A stretch of 49,606 nucleotides of DNA from Aureobasidium sp. EXF-3400 (GCA_024195585.1 SWBL01000361.1:1-49606), one strand, 5' to 3'; positions 10,359 to 21,427 are shown, numbered from the stretch's first letter. The notes: generated by a model from the letters alone, not told the origin. Program-made: numbers and translations.

Positions 10359-11098
10359 TCAGACTTGGTACTGATTCTGTGTCATTCCCTCCACCCTTAC
10401 AACATTTGGGGTGGTTCGATTCACATCGCTGCTGCCGTATAACGATTTGTAAACTTCGTTCCACATCTCTCGCTCTTTCCTCACAAGGTCCATCAGATCT
10501 TCAACCGGGCTTTCGGGAGATCCTTCTTCGTAATCGATTGTACGGTTTGATCGCTTTACTGAATGCATGACCTCATCTCCAATGTTCAAATCCTCGTTTG
10601 CTGCCGGCTCTCTGTAGGTTTTCCATCCATCGTGGGTGGCTTTGTCCAGGGCATCATGTTGACAGTCTTTCTCATGGGATGAAGAGTAGTCTTGGATCAA
10701 TAAGCTCAAAAGTCAGCCGGGAAACAAATTGCTTCATGGAGGCGTGCCATCTACCCAAGAGGAACTTCTTCTCCGAAGCTTTGATCCGTAGTGGTATGTT
10801 GGCCACCCGTCCCATGGTTTGCTACAGTGTTCGTACAACACTTTTGACATCGGCTGGTACATCGCCCTGTGTTGGCTCGTGCGAATTCGAATGTTGTTAT
10901 CAACCGACGAAAGGCTGTTGCAAGATGTTGTGTTGTGACTTTCTGCGGATTGTGGTCTGGATCTCTGGATGCTTCTTCAGCCTCTTGTGTTTTTACTTGT
11001 GGGTCGATTTCTGAGTATGGAGGCAAGTCCTCGTTGCATGGCCAGTGTTTCGCCAGGAATTTCTTCAGAAAGCCTCTAAGGGATGAAAGACCGCTCAT
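10359..11098 (-). CDS. Probable multi-exon hypothetical gene, model unresolved
   Basis: On the minus strand an ATG at 11098 opens MSGLSSLRGFLKKFLAKHW, then a charged polar stretch (PPYSEIDPQVKTQEAEEASR). The end of the region reads YSSSHEKDCQHDALDKATHDGW, DYEEGSPESPVEDLMDLVRKER and MWNEVYKSLYGSSDV before the stop at 10359. The two blocks lie in different frames. Between them another frame reads YEHCSKPWDGWPTYHYGSKLRR, followed by a GTAGAT donor and, about 60 nt on, CTGAC and CCAAG, which look like an intron. I could not find one splice pattern that keeps all frames. It is either a gene with two or three small introns or a damaged gene. No family recognised. Confidence 0.35.
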
Positions 11099-11385
11099 GC
11101 AGAAGTTGAAAATGATAAAGAGAAAGTCCAGGTAGAATGCCTTTGGGCGGAAATGACAGCTGTTGATGACCACGATTCTGGAGTCAAAGATGATAGAAAC
11201 CTTTTTCAGATGGTGAGGTGGGCTGATTGGTCGTAGAAGTAGTCGAAACCGTATGGAGACGATCGTGAGTAAGTTTGAGCAACTTCAAATTTGATGGAGA
11301 CAGCGAAGCTCAGGTACGATCGCTCTTCTCAACAGCCACTTTGTACCACAAAACAGATCTGAGTATCGTCGTATCGGCTTGATAG
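11099..11385. other. Intergenic region
   Basis: Contains the presumed promoter of the unresolved minus-strand gene (start near 11098) and the 3' UTR of the sulfotransferase-like gene. Nothing else is seen. Confidence 0.4.
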
Positions 11386-12470
11386 TCAATTAGCGATGCG
11401 CCAGAGATACCAGACTGAGACCAACAATGATATCATGAATGGCAGCATCTTCGTGTAGTGCAGCATTGTCCTCCTTAACCCCAGCATCAAACATAAAAAT
11501 ACCCTCTCCTGCAGCTCTTCAGTTTCATTGACCCTGGGAAACTCAACTTCAGGAATCTCCTTGTTCAAAAACTCACCCAACGGTGCCCACCCACTTCCCA
11601 GCTTATACACCAACAATCGTTCCTTAGGCACCAACTTCTTGATCAAAGCATTATGCTCCAAATACCCTTGTCTAGCCTTCCTCTTCCAATCATCAAAATT
11701 AGATGCTTGCCAATACCCATGCATGAGAAACTCCCCAATCCTGCCTTGCTTGCCGATAAAGCCAGGATCCAGTTTCACCAATATTCTAGTCATGGGTGCT
11801 GCAAAGCTCGAAATGACATTCTTCTCAAAACTCTTGTACCAGCTTTCTACTTCTCTTTCTACTAACACGACTTTGGCGTGTGGGTAAGCGGTGATGAGTT
11901 CTGGCCCAAAAGCATTGATAGGAGAATCTGTGACTGCAGAGACGTGGCCAAGAAGAGCGTTCCATTCCGCGACTGTGAAGGGCTTCTCGTCGGGATGAGG
12001 AGAGTATTTTCTGCGAAGGGCGGAGAGCCAGAGGTCGAGGTCAGGAGGGTTTTCCATCATGGAGACGTAGTGGTAGGTCGGGTAGCCGAGGATCTCGTAG
12101 GCTGCTTTCATTGCTGTGAATTGCGTGTCATGTTAGTCAATTGACTGCAAGGTGTAAACATTTACGGAAGCAGGGAAGTTTTAGCTGGCTTGCTTGCAAC
12201 AGAAACAAGTTACGGAGAGTCGCTCCTGCCAATTTCGACTGGAGCAAAAACATCTCTATCATTCTGCAATCCACGACCACGCGCAAGTTGTGTTTCATCC
12301 CAACCACAATATAACAAGAAACATCACTCACACATAGTACCAGTACGTCCCAAACCTAGCGACAGCACTTCCATAGGAACAACACGTTCACGTCCCGTCC
12401 GATCAATATTCGTCTGAGCATAAATCTCAGGATACTTCTCCTTGAGCGACAAGTTTTTCTTCGTTGCCAT
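11386..12470 (-). CDS. P-loop sulfotransferase-like protein with C-terminal membrane anchor
   Basis: Two exons on the minus strand, 12470-12332 and 12113-11386, are joined across a 217-nt intron (GTGAGT...TTCACAG) and give 288 aa. The splice completes GLGRTGT at residues 39-45 and continues MSMKAAYEILGY, the phosphosulfate-binding P-loop and following helix of the fungal Sulfotransfer_4-type family. Later motifs fit that family: VTDSPINAFGPELITAYPHAK, VVLVEREVESWYKSF and the terminal region with LLVYKLGSGWAPLGEFL. The reaction and substrate of these fungal proteins are not established. The last 20 residues (MLPFMISLLVSVWYLW then RIAN) form a hydrophobic helix at the extreme C-terminus, suggesting tail anchoring to an internal membrane. 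The ATG at 12470 is chosen because the P-loop needs exon 1; no other in-frame ATG precedes it closely. Confidence 0.82.
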
Positions 12471-13193
12471 TTTGACTCAACAACTCTGTAGGTTTCAACG
12501 AGAATAGCGAGAAAAGATTCATGACTGTTGAGAGTAGTAATGGAGTGATGCGAAGGAAGGAGCGGACTCCTGCAGGATTTCTAGGCGTCTTACAGCCACC
12601 ACACCTCAATCTATGGTGTTGCATGGGTCATGCTGCAGTGTCGGTTGTCAGTGTCCAGTCATTGTTTTTTCCGAGCGACATTATTGGAAAATATACAGTG
12701 AGGACTAAGTTGGTCTGTCGGCTGAAAATGGGAACTTTTTTTTTGTCAACATCTTTTGCCAGATACTTTGACAATGCCGACGTGCTATAATTTTGCTGAC
12801 AACAGGCCGTAAAGTTGTACCCTTTGTTGCTACAAAAGAAGCGTTTCCAGCGGGCTTGGCTCCGCTTCGTCTCTCGTGCTCCCACCATATGATCCTCGAA
12901 GGTTCCTCAGTACAAGGCTACCGCATATTTCTCTAACATGCTGGTCTTCCGTCAGCAGCGTGAAGTCAGACCGAGCAAAGCTATCATGTTCATGACCGTC
13001 CCTGCAACTATCATCTCTCCCACATCCATCAATGCCGTTAAGGCTTATTTCGACACACAGTTTGTTCATCATTGTTCTGTGGGCATCGCTGCATTTCATA
13101 TTCTACGTACCTTTCCCTACAAGCATGTTTCGTTACATCGTGATGGTCGCAACATTGAACAAGTGTCACTTCCTGTATCCTCCTTTGTTCTAA
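12471..13193. other. Intergenic region
   Basis: About 720 nt holding the promoter of the sulfotransferase-like gene and the 3' UTR of the carboxypeptidase. A T-run lies near 12730-12741. Short open frames on both strands show no protein-like character. No gene seen. Confidence 0.5.
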
Positions 13194-15076
13194 TCAAGAT
13201 CTCCAGATCTGAGGCACGGCACCACCAGTAGTGGAAGCACTGGCACTGGCACTAGCACTGGCAGTCGAGGTAGGAGGCAAAGCCACAAACGACTCAGTGT
13301 GAGTAGCGTTGGGTGTGCCATGGCTAGTCAGGTTGACAGTGACCATCCCAGTGCCGTCTGCAATGTTCCAGTGGTTGATGGTTCGGTTGAAGAGAGCAAG
13401 AGCACCTTGAGGTTGGTAGTAAGGCACCTCGTGGCCGGCTTCGTAGACACGAAGGAAACTCAAGTTGCCGTATTGGCGAACCTCTCCGTACTCAGTACCG
13501 TCGACGGTGAAGGGCTCATAGCCGGCAGCGGCGAACTCCTTGCTGTGAGTGTAGTTGAGTGCGAGCGAGATAGCTTGTCCACCGAACCAGTTGCAGATGT
13601 AGTCGGCATCACTGTTGGACTGTTAGCAGAGAACCGATACGCTTGACTGACATACTGACCCGTAATACAAGCTGACACGAAGTCCCAGGGCAAGCAAATT
13701 TTCAAGGTCTTTCAGGAAGCTGTTGTAGACAAAGTCTCCTGTGGCCTGGAATGCATAGTAGATGTCGTCATTGGATTCGGTGTAGTTGAGACTGACACCA
13801 AGAGCATTCTGAACTTCAGCAAGGTTCAAGAAGTCGGCGAAGTATTCAGGAGGAGTAGGGTCATCTCTTGGGTGTCTGATATCGTAAGTTCCACGTCCGG
13901 AGAAGCTGTAGTAGGGACCTTCGACATTGTCTCTGCACATGTCCTGAGCCTCGGAGCAGAGAGTCTTGGTGGCAAGGTTGTCTTGACCGGTCTCTCTGGC
14001 TTGACGGCAGAAGTCAACCAATTGAAGACATCCATTGGGCATGTTCAGAGCGAACTTCATGTAGTTGTAGACCGTGTCGTTGACAGCCTTGATACCATAT
14101 GTGTTGTTGACAGCAAATTCAGGGTAGTGAGGGGCCTGAACCTTCTCATCGATGATACCGTTGCCGATACCAAGAGTGTTGAAGTCAAGCTTGACACCAG
14201 GGATGGTTCCATTGGAGATAAGCTTGTTCTGGTTGTTAAAGTAGTTGAAGAAAGATGGTCCTGCATCAAGTCGTGTCAGATATTAGATTTGTAGAGTAGC
14301 ACTAGGACACATACCATAGTGACCACCGTAACTCTCAGTCCAGAGGTTGAACTCCTTGTTGCTGCCAATCTCGGCATCGAGTTGAGGCAATGCACCGAGG
14401 AATCCTTGCAGAACATGCCAAGCTGCGACAGCTGCAAGGTCGGTAGTATCAATCTCGGTCGCGTTGATGACAGGGTAGATGCCAGTAGCATTGGCCAATG
14501 TGGCATTCTCAAAAGAACCGGTGACAGGGTTCAACGAGCCCTTTTCTTCCTCCTGATAACTGAACCCAACTCCGAATGGCTGGGACAGGAACAACATGTT
14601 AGACACTTCGTTCCAACTATAGGGATTGACCTGAGTGGTGAGATTGGCGGTAACGTTGCAAGGACCAAGTTCTTGGAACAGACCAATGAGAGAGTCACTT
14701 CCTGGACCTCCGTTGAGCCACAACGTGATGGGGTCGTTTGCAGGGTCATTTCTGGACTCAAAGAACCAGAAGAAGGTGTGCATATCGGGAGCAAGATCAA
14801 TGTATCCAGAGTATGAGTTCACGCCAGGTGTGGTCTCACAGATTCCGGCCTTGCCAGGCTCCTTGTAGCGAATGGTCACATTGGTAGGAGTCTATGGTCA
14901 AAGTCAGACAGCATCATCAACGAGAAGTATTGTTCAGCACGCACAGTGATGGTCTTGAGATCGGTGGCATTGGCGGGGAAGTACTGTCTCTTGTCAAGAA
15001 CTGGAACAAGAGCAGATGCTCCAGTAGCTGAAAGCAAGGCAGCTGCACTGCTCAGCACAATCTTTCCTCCGAGCAT
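13194..15076 (-). CDS. Secreted serine carboxypeptidase (peptidase family S10)
   Basis: Four exons on the minus strand, 15076-14945, 14891-14315, 14260-13660 and 13611-13194, with introns of 53, 54 and 48 nt, give 575 aa. The protein starts with a signal peptide (about MLGGKIVLSSAAALLSATGASA) and a Lys-Arg site (LDKR|QYFP) that a Kex2-type protease could cut. S10 motifs follow in order: LWLNGGPGSDS, then TESYGGHYG with nucleophile Ser about 231, then YYGDADYICNW with Asp about 440, then YEAGHEVPYY with His about 497. The Asp motif is completed only by splicing, which supports intron 3. The enzyme removes C-terminal residues from peptides in the vacuole or outside the cell; many N-x-S/T sites suggest glycosylation. 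After the domain a Ser/Ala repeat (SASASASASTT) and a short tail extend the C-terminus. Confidence 0.92.
13228..13267 (-). repeat. Ser-Ala coding repeat at carboxypeptidase C-terminus
   Basis: On the plus strand imperfect 6-nt units around CACTGG repeat here; on the coding strand they give alternating Ser-Ala (SASASASASTT). This is a likely length-variable minisatellite in an exposed tail beyond the catalytic domain. Confidence 0.7.
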
Positions 15077-15139
15077 CTTGGTGGTGGTAAGAGAAGGAAG
15101 AGGAATACACGCGCGATCAAAAAGATCTCAATGCTTCAA

Positions 15140-15145
15140 TTTATA
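15140..15145 (-). promoter_or_regulatory. TATA box of the S10 carboxypeptidase gene
   Basis: The minus strand reads GTATAAATTG here, giving TATAAA about 65 nt before the start codon at 15076. The distance fits a fungal TATA element with a short leader. Assigned from sequence and position only. Confidence 0.55.
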
Positions 15146-18100
15146 CTTTCCTTCTCCGCACCTCAAGGATGCGTCAAAATTCTATCCACGCCGTACAATG
15201 ACCTAGTCCGCATGATGGATACGAGATGATTGGCAGTGATGAGCGATGAATGTTGGCAGCTAAACTCCAACAAGCAGCTCGAAGGTCGGCAGCAGAAGAT
15301 GCCATAGCAGCTAAAGCGTTGCCTGGGATCTCATGACGTTCTAGCGTGGTGATAAGAGATAAAAAGCGCACCAAGACGTTCTTGTCGATTAGTTCAAGGC
15401 TTTTCTCGAAGCTTGATATCGCAGTGCTACCGCTCCAGCAACATGTTTTTGCAGTCGACCGACATGCACTCCACTTACGATGCCATCACGAGTCTATGTG
15501 CGTTTTGCACTTCCATGGGGCTTTCCAGTAACTTAGCATACTTTGGCGAACTCTAGAATGAGTCAAAGTGGTTGGTTAGTGAGCTGCCTTTTTAGGATGA
15601 GATTTGGCGATCAGTCGAAGTTGGAAGGAGCACTTGAAAAGTTGGAGGAGGGGCTGGTCACCGACCCGTGGTTTCACCGAATCTATGTCCATCTTTGTGT
15701 TTGGACCTTGGAGAATGCCAGAGGCCCGAAGTGTGTGTTGTGGGTCTATGAGCGACTCCACACGTCGAGTTGCTGGGCTTCAAGAAGATTGTTCGTGATA
15801 CGTCGACCTCCATACATTGTGTAAGGCAGTCGCCAGCCGTCTGTTACCAGATGCGAGACGGAGGAGAGATTGCAGATGGACCGCGTTAATGCACGGAGTA
15901 GTCTCGCCATGAAGCATGACAAGAAGAACATGTGCTCCGACCTGCTTTCGTGGGGAATTGTCGGTGTAGGAGTGAATGTTTTCCGGCGCCGTGATGGCTG
16001 GTTACGGTGGTTGGCGTCAGACATGGATATGACGATTCATCAGATTAGTGACTCAGATGTCTTTTCCGATGGTCGATTTTTCATCGCACAGCATGGACTT
16101 CGGACAGGCATTGCAGCTGCCAACTTTGTAGAGAGAGTGATGACAGCATAGCCTAAACAGCTTGGTGTATATAGTGGCGCTCGTACAGCTCCGACAATCA
16201 GAGACGTCGCTCTCCACAGGCTAAATTCAATATAGAGGCACAAGCGTTGGCTATGGAGATACTTCTGCGGAGGGCAAGTGTCTCACTGCTTCTGATGCAC
16301 GACACTTCGTCTCACTGCGTTGTGCGACAATGCTAGCTCTGCAGAAACCACTTCTGCCGACAACCGTAGCTTTCTGTCGGTATGCGGTGATGCAATGCAA
16401 GCATTTGGCCACTCAGTGGCCTCAATCAACTTTTCATGTATCCAGGATACCGTGCGCTGTCAATGTAAATTGCACTCTGGTATGCACGTACAAGGTACTC
16501 TATAGGTCCACTCGGATCGCACCGGTCGATGCGTCGAGATACGAGAGCACACTTTATCGATTGGTTCGTCCAACCGTCATCTTGTATGTAGAGGTCCACC
16601 CAAGGACCCCGAGTGGGCACCTTCAAGCTTCAAGCTCATGGTTCAAGGCCCACAAACTGTCGGAAGCCTGGCATTGCAAATGAAACTCTGCGAAGAAAAC
16701 ACAAGCAGCTGAAAGATAGAAGTGCAGCAATGGTGAAGCGCTCAAGGTGTGCATCAGAAACAAGCGCTGCTTCACGATCGCAGAGCGTCTGGCAAGCGCT
16801 CGTCCGCCGCCAAATCCTCGATGGACTGCTCTTGATCAGCGATGCACGGCTGCGATCAACATTGGTAGGAATTATTGATGGGTGTGCGCTTCGGCCAGTT
16901 GCGGCTCTCCATTTCAGCCAGTCATGTCTGTCACAAGAAAAGAACACTTGAATCAGCGAATAAACGGTTGCAGTTGAGCAAGCTCCTGATGAAAAGGAAT
17001 CGATGTCGCTGTTGCTCATGTCATTCTCAGCACATTCGGTGGCAAACTCTTCTATTTTGATGTTTTACGTGGATGAGGCTTGTCTTGCTCGCGACTCATT
17101 GAAATCGATTCTGAGAAGGAACTGCCCCAGGCGATTGCTTTGCTTGTAAAGCGGCTTTCCCTCGGACCCACGACCTAAAAACGTCGGTCGGCGCTTGGAC
17201 TTTCGAATGGCGATAGCGAACGATTTAAACTCCAGGCTCTCGTATTTTGTGGCTGGCACAAGCTCCACAGCACATCATTGGGAAATTTGACAACCCGAAC
17301 AAGTCACGGTAGAGATCCAAAGGAACCGAAGGCAAGGAGAAAGAGAGTTTTTGATAGTAGAACGGTTGAATATGCAGGTACGTCTAGAAAATAGAGCGTC
17401 GGCGTAGGCATGAGCAAGTGAAGTGAAAGGGGAATGTGTTTCAGGTGTCGGCTCCCCACAGAGTAAGTAGAGCCTACACTGACACGAGTCGCATACTTTT
17501 CTCTACAGCAAGCAGAGAACGGCCGTAGCACAGCAAGACGGGAGGTGTTTCGTTCTTGGCAGTTCAACAAGGGGGGAGCCGGACGCATGTATAAGCAGGG
17601 AGTGGATTACGTGTTTGGACTTGGTGTAGTATATGATGCGCCACACCGGAGCAGAAACTCGCGGCGGACATACGCCTTCGATTCAAGTGGCCATATATAC
17701 TCAGCCCAGCCGGTGTTGCGGGTCAGGGGGAGGGTCTTGAATGGCGCGATCAGGACATGTCGTCGAGAAGTCGTGTGCAGAGTGCAGAGGTGCAAGCAAA
17801 GAGTAACGTTTCAGGATGGTTCACATACAGACGGGGCGAGAAGAAGATGCAGCACGGCAAATGGGTTGATGCAGGATGCAAAAGTGGTTCTGGCCCTTGA
17901 TTCGTGAGATGGCGTCTAACCCTGGCCGTTGGACTTGGTGACGGAGGGGTCCAAGTGACAGGCGGGGCTTACCCTCCTGAAATAGAACACGAGGAGACCA
18001 TAGCGCGTACGGCAAGAACCGCGAAGTGTAGCAGCAGGAGAGTGGTTGGTTGGAGGCTTGTTTGCAAAGTTGGATGAAATAGAGACGATGCATGGGCAGA

Positions 18101-18604
18101 TCGGCTTCGTCTAGAATTGCTCAAAGACGAGATTTTCCTTTTCTTTGGCGCCCGCTCTGCCGTTGATGGGTTTACAAGGGCCATGGTTCCCGGTTCACAG
18201 GTCGTCACGACTTTGTCGAGCGCATCCTGACTCCTAAAAGGCCGCTGTATTCGTCCTGACACTTTCTCCCCCGAGTACACGAATCTTTGCGGCGCCAGTG
18301 TGTCAGAAGGGCCAGTGTGTCAGGTCGTGTTCTGGCAGATCCATCAGTGGCATTGACATCTAGTCGGGTGGCCCCTACCCCTTCCCTTTGGTGCTGTGCC
18401 CAAGTATAGAAGAGGCACAAGCATCCTTCACGCGCGTCATCGGCCATTTGTCGTCGTCCACTGCGTACCCTTTCGCCGCCCCTCTCTGGACCTGCTGACC
18501 TGGTTGGGTGTTTACGACAGCCTCTGTGGCGATGAGCGGCTAGATCAGCCAACACGTTTCTCTACACATCCTGGTCTCAGTATATTATCGTCGACGCCCG
18601 CGTG
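15146..18604. other. Gene-poor 3.5-kb interval
   Basis: Longest interval without a recognisable gene in the window. Both strands carry only open frames of 60-130 codons with no motif, no protein-like pattern and no obvious splicing partners. It should hold the far promoter of the carboxypeptidase and a long upstream region for the gene at 18605. I saw no tRNA, 5S rRNA, terminal inverted repeats or transposase fragments. A non-coding RNA or diverged transposon remnants cannot be excluded by eye. Confidence 0.5.
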
Positions 18605-19519
18605 ATGCTGGCACTCATGCCCGTGGATACAATGTCACTTAGCATACTACCTTCGCATGCTCCCGTCTCTCGGCCAACTGCGCCTTCCAAGCGACCCAAA
18701 CTTTCTCTCAACACATCTTCCTTGCCCTCAACTTTTGGCAAGAGCACGACTGGACTCAGACTCGATGCACCCTCAATAGCCTCTCCCACAGCTAGAAACA
18801 CATTTAGCAATGCCTATGGATCACAACATGTCATGAGTCCCGAGGCCATGACTCCTCATCACGATGTACGACCAAAGTCTCGATTGTGTCTGGACACGTC
18901 GGTAGCACCTACTCATCAACAACCTGCACGTTCTTCTTCTACCGACAGCTGCATGTCAGCCACGTCTGCCACCTCGGCCTCGACCGACTCTTCCATCTCT
19001 TCTACATCCACTGCCGACTCCTTCGACAAGCCCATCCCCTACCGTCTGCCATTCAACCATCGCTCTATCCTGACCAACGGCCCCCATGGCTGCATCCGCC
19101 GTCGCAAATCATTCTCGAGTACTCGACCCATGTTTCCCTCTCCCAAGAAGGTGTCTTTCCGCGCACCCCTGACCGAAGACATCCGCAACGAAATCTACAC
19201 TCTGGCTCAGTCTGATGTCGAGTCCGCCTCATCCGACACGTCTACTCTAGAGTCATTACCTTCAGGTAACGGACCTTATGTTCAGCAACAACAGAAACAC
19301 AAAAGAGCGGCGGTCCTGCCAATCAGAACACCTACATCACCTGCTTGTGGAGATAAACGCGACTCTTCGGAAGACGAATCAGATAGTGATATCTGCCCTT
19401 CAACGCCCGTCACACGGAGGAGTAAGAAACCTCGGGAGTGGGTATGGACGCTGGGTCCAATCAATCAAATTACACCACCGCCCTCATCAAGCCCTGTCGA
19501 CGACCAAAGTCAATTATGA
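18605..19519 (+). CDS. Conserved-type fungal hypothetical protein with KKVSF motif
   Basis: A single exon of 304 codons starting at ATG 18605. The first two thirds are Ser/Thr/Pro-rich and likely disordered. A central block reads RPMFPSPKKVSFRAPLTEDI and then NEIYTLAQSDVES; similar blocks occur in uncharacterised proteins of other filamentous ascomycetes as far as I recall. KKVSF (residues 181-185) matches the RVxF consensus for docking to protein phosphatase 1. Near the C-terminus an acidic serine run (KRDSSEDESDSD) and a basic patch (TRRSKKPREW) lead to WVWTLGPI. No catalytic domain is visible, so a regulatory or scaffold role is possible but is inference. It is an isolated gene behind a long intergenic region. 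Confidence 0.78.
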   Translation: MLALMPVDTMSLSILPSHAPVSRPTAPSKRPKLSLNTSSLPSTFGKSTTGLRLDAPSIASPTARNTFSNAYGSQHVMSPEAMTPHHDVRPKSRLCLDTSVAPTHQQPARSSSTDSCMSATSATSASTDSSISSTSTADSFDKPIPYRLPFNHRSILTNGPHGCIRRRKSFSSTRPMFPSPKKVSFRAPLTEDIRNEIYTLAQSDVESASSDTSTLESLPSGNGPYVQQQQKHKRAAVLPIRTPTSPACGDKRDSSEDESDSDICPSTPVTRRSKKPREWVWTLGPINQITPPPSSSPVDDQSQL

Positions 19520-20970
19520 CCCTTGACATCTTCCTCTACGCATTGAGGTGAGAGGCTACACAATCTCACCGCCATCACGACCTAGCTACGAAGACCGGAA
19601 CATGCTTTTTGAAATGCATCAGCGATGGGGTATGGCTCTTTCATTGGGTTTTTTGAGAGTTAAAGTACTCTGCATGGCGTTTCCATCTCCATCCTTCACT
19701 TCTTCAACCCCTCTTCTACATTCTTACCTTTCTTCTATTCTTCTGCCCTTCGAGCATCGATACCCCATTTCTGTTTGCTCGCTTTTTTTTATTACCTTCT
19801 ATTCAATATGTTTACCACACGGTTTTTCTCTTCTTGCCTTCTTATGTATCGCTGTGGTGGTACATATTGCAGAATACAAGATACTTCATCGTCATGCTTA
19901 CAAATATCCCTAGTCGAGATGCCGGTTGGGGTTAATCAGATCCCACATCGTCTCCAGTTCCCATGATCTTTCAGACCTTTGTGATCTAGACTTTCCATAT
20001 GCAGTGTAACCCACCAACCATGTTTGTAATCCAACTTCCATTCTTTCTCATTCCTTATGCATGAAGACGTTTTCGGTCTCTTATCCACGGTAAATGCCAT
20101 GTCACTTTTGTCGCTCTTTTTCTTTTTTTGACACATCGACATCTCCGAGGTAGATGCGAACTATCCGCCGGGTTTCGTGATGTGTGCATCGCTAGTTCTT
20201 ACATGGCATAGAAACTAAAAGCGAGATACAAAGTACAAGCACACGAAGCTGGTCCTCGGTGCGAGAGTCACGTCCACGGAGTTCTAGTGACTTTGACTGG
20301 ATGAAGGTTTGTCTTCTTGGGGTGAGAAGAGTGTAGTTGACTGGGCGGCGAAAGCAAGCGGAAAATGCCCGCGGTATGGCGAACAGATTCCTCTGTGGAA
20401 TCGTAACGTTCCAAAACGTATATAGATCTCCTCCCAACCTCCTTGGTGACAAAGACCGACTCTACCGAATCAGAGATAATACAAATACCCGAATCGACTC
20501 ACGCAGAGAGAAACCAACCATTAAAGAATGACAGACAGGGTCACCATCATCTCATTTACCTCGGTCATTTTTCGTTTAATACTCACCCTGTTCTCTTACT
20601 ACCAACCACAACACAACTTCCCAACTCATCCTCCCACTCCTGCCCATTCCCCTGCAAACCTTATCCTCGGATTTACAAGACACAAATCTCGAATCCTTCA
20701 AATAGTTCCACGGTATAAATACGATGGATGTCATTCCTTTCGTTCTATGGTTCGAACTCCACGCAGCCGTTTATCGGCAAATCCACCGGCTTCGTATGGA
20801 AGGGCGAGAACGGCTGAGAGAAAGAAAAGACATTCCAAAAAGGCCATCGTGAAGGGGAACGCGAAAGCGAGAGACAAGGGACGCAAAACAGGAACACGGA
20901 TGTATTCTTCCTACTAGTGTGGTTGTTTGTGTTCAAAGAACAAGACTATTGTCGTATCTCCCATCAGCCG
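19520..20970. other. Intergenic region downstream of the KKVSF protein
   Basis: Begins with the probable 3' UTR of the 18605 gene, including CT-rich and TTTTTTT tracts near 19680-19800 and 20110-20130. A plus-strand TATAAAT at 20714-20720 precedes a 42-codon frame at 20724-20852, described separately. No other gene is supportable. Confidence 0.4.
20724..20852 (+). CDS. Possible 42-aa small open frame
   Basis: ATG at 20724 opens a 42-codon frame beginning MDVIPFVLWFELHAAVYRQI and continuing with a strongly basic, helical stretch (HRLRMEGRERLRERKD). It overlaps a 129-codon frame in another phase. A TATAAAT only a few bases upstream argues against this ATG being the start of a normally transcribed message. 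The case is weak and rests on composition alone. Confidence 0.15.
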   Translation: MDVIPFVLWFELHAAVYRQIHRLRMEGRERLRERKDIPKRPS

Positions 20971-21427
20971 GCAGATATTACTAGAGAGGAAGGTAGTTAT
21001 ACAGACGTCATGTTCCGCGGTGTTAATCTGTGTGGACTAGCTACACTGTTTGATGAGTACGGAAAGCAGATACTACGTATACTAGAAAGACTGTCATGGT
21101 CGTAGCTACTCCTACATCAACACACACTCGCTTTACAAAAAATCTTGTTACCATAGAGAATGCCCATTAGAAGATATCTCCATATCTGAATCACAACTGT
21201 GCATCTCGATAGCTTATAGGGAACCATATACCTCGGGACGGAGAAAGGGTTGATCGTGAGGTTGTCACTATCTTTAGCAACATGTGGAGGAAGAAGATGA
21301 TCGCATCGCAACCTTATCTAGCAGATAGAGATACGCGATGCTTTATAGAGGAAGAGTATGAGACGTCATGTCCGCGGTCTTAGTATGAACTCCGAGTACA
21401 CTTTTGGTGAGTCCGAAGAGCAGATTC
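20971..21427 (+). repeat. Diverged direct repeat, two copies
   Basis: Copy A (about 20971-21072) and copy B (about 21321-21427) can be aligned from GCAGATA through GAGGAAG, then AGACGTCATG(T)TCCGCGGT, then GAGTAC and (A/G)AAG(A)GCAGAT. The core around AGACGTCATG is nearly identical (one inserted T) while the flanks have drifted with small gaps. The copies are in direct orientation about 350 nt apart, in non-coding DNA downstream of TOM1. They could be remnants of a duplication or element, or two copies of a regulatory site. Confidence 0.45.

Noticed and set aside
15870..17907. Open frames of 90-127 codons in the gene-poor interval
   Set aside because: No motifs, no splice partners and lengths expected by chance.
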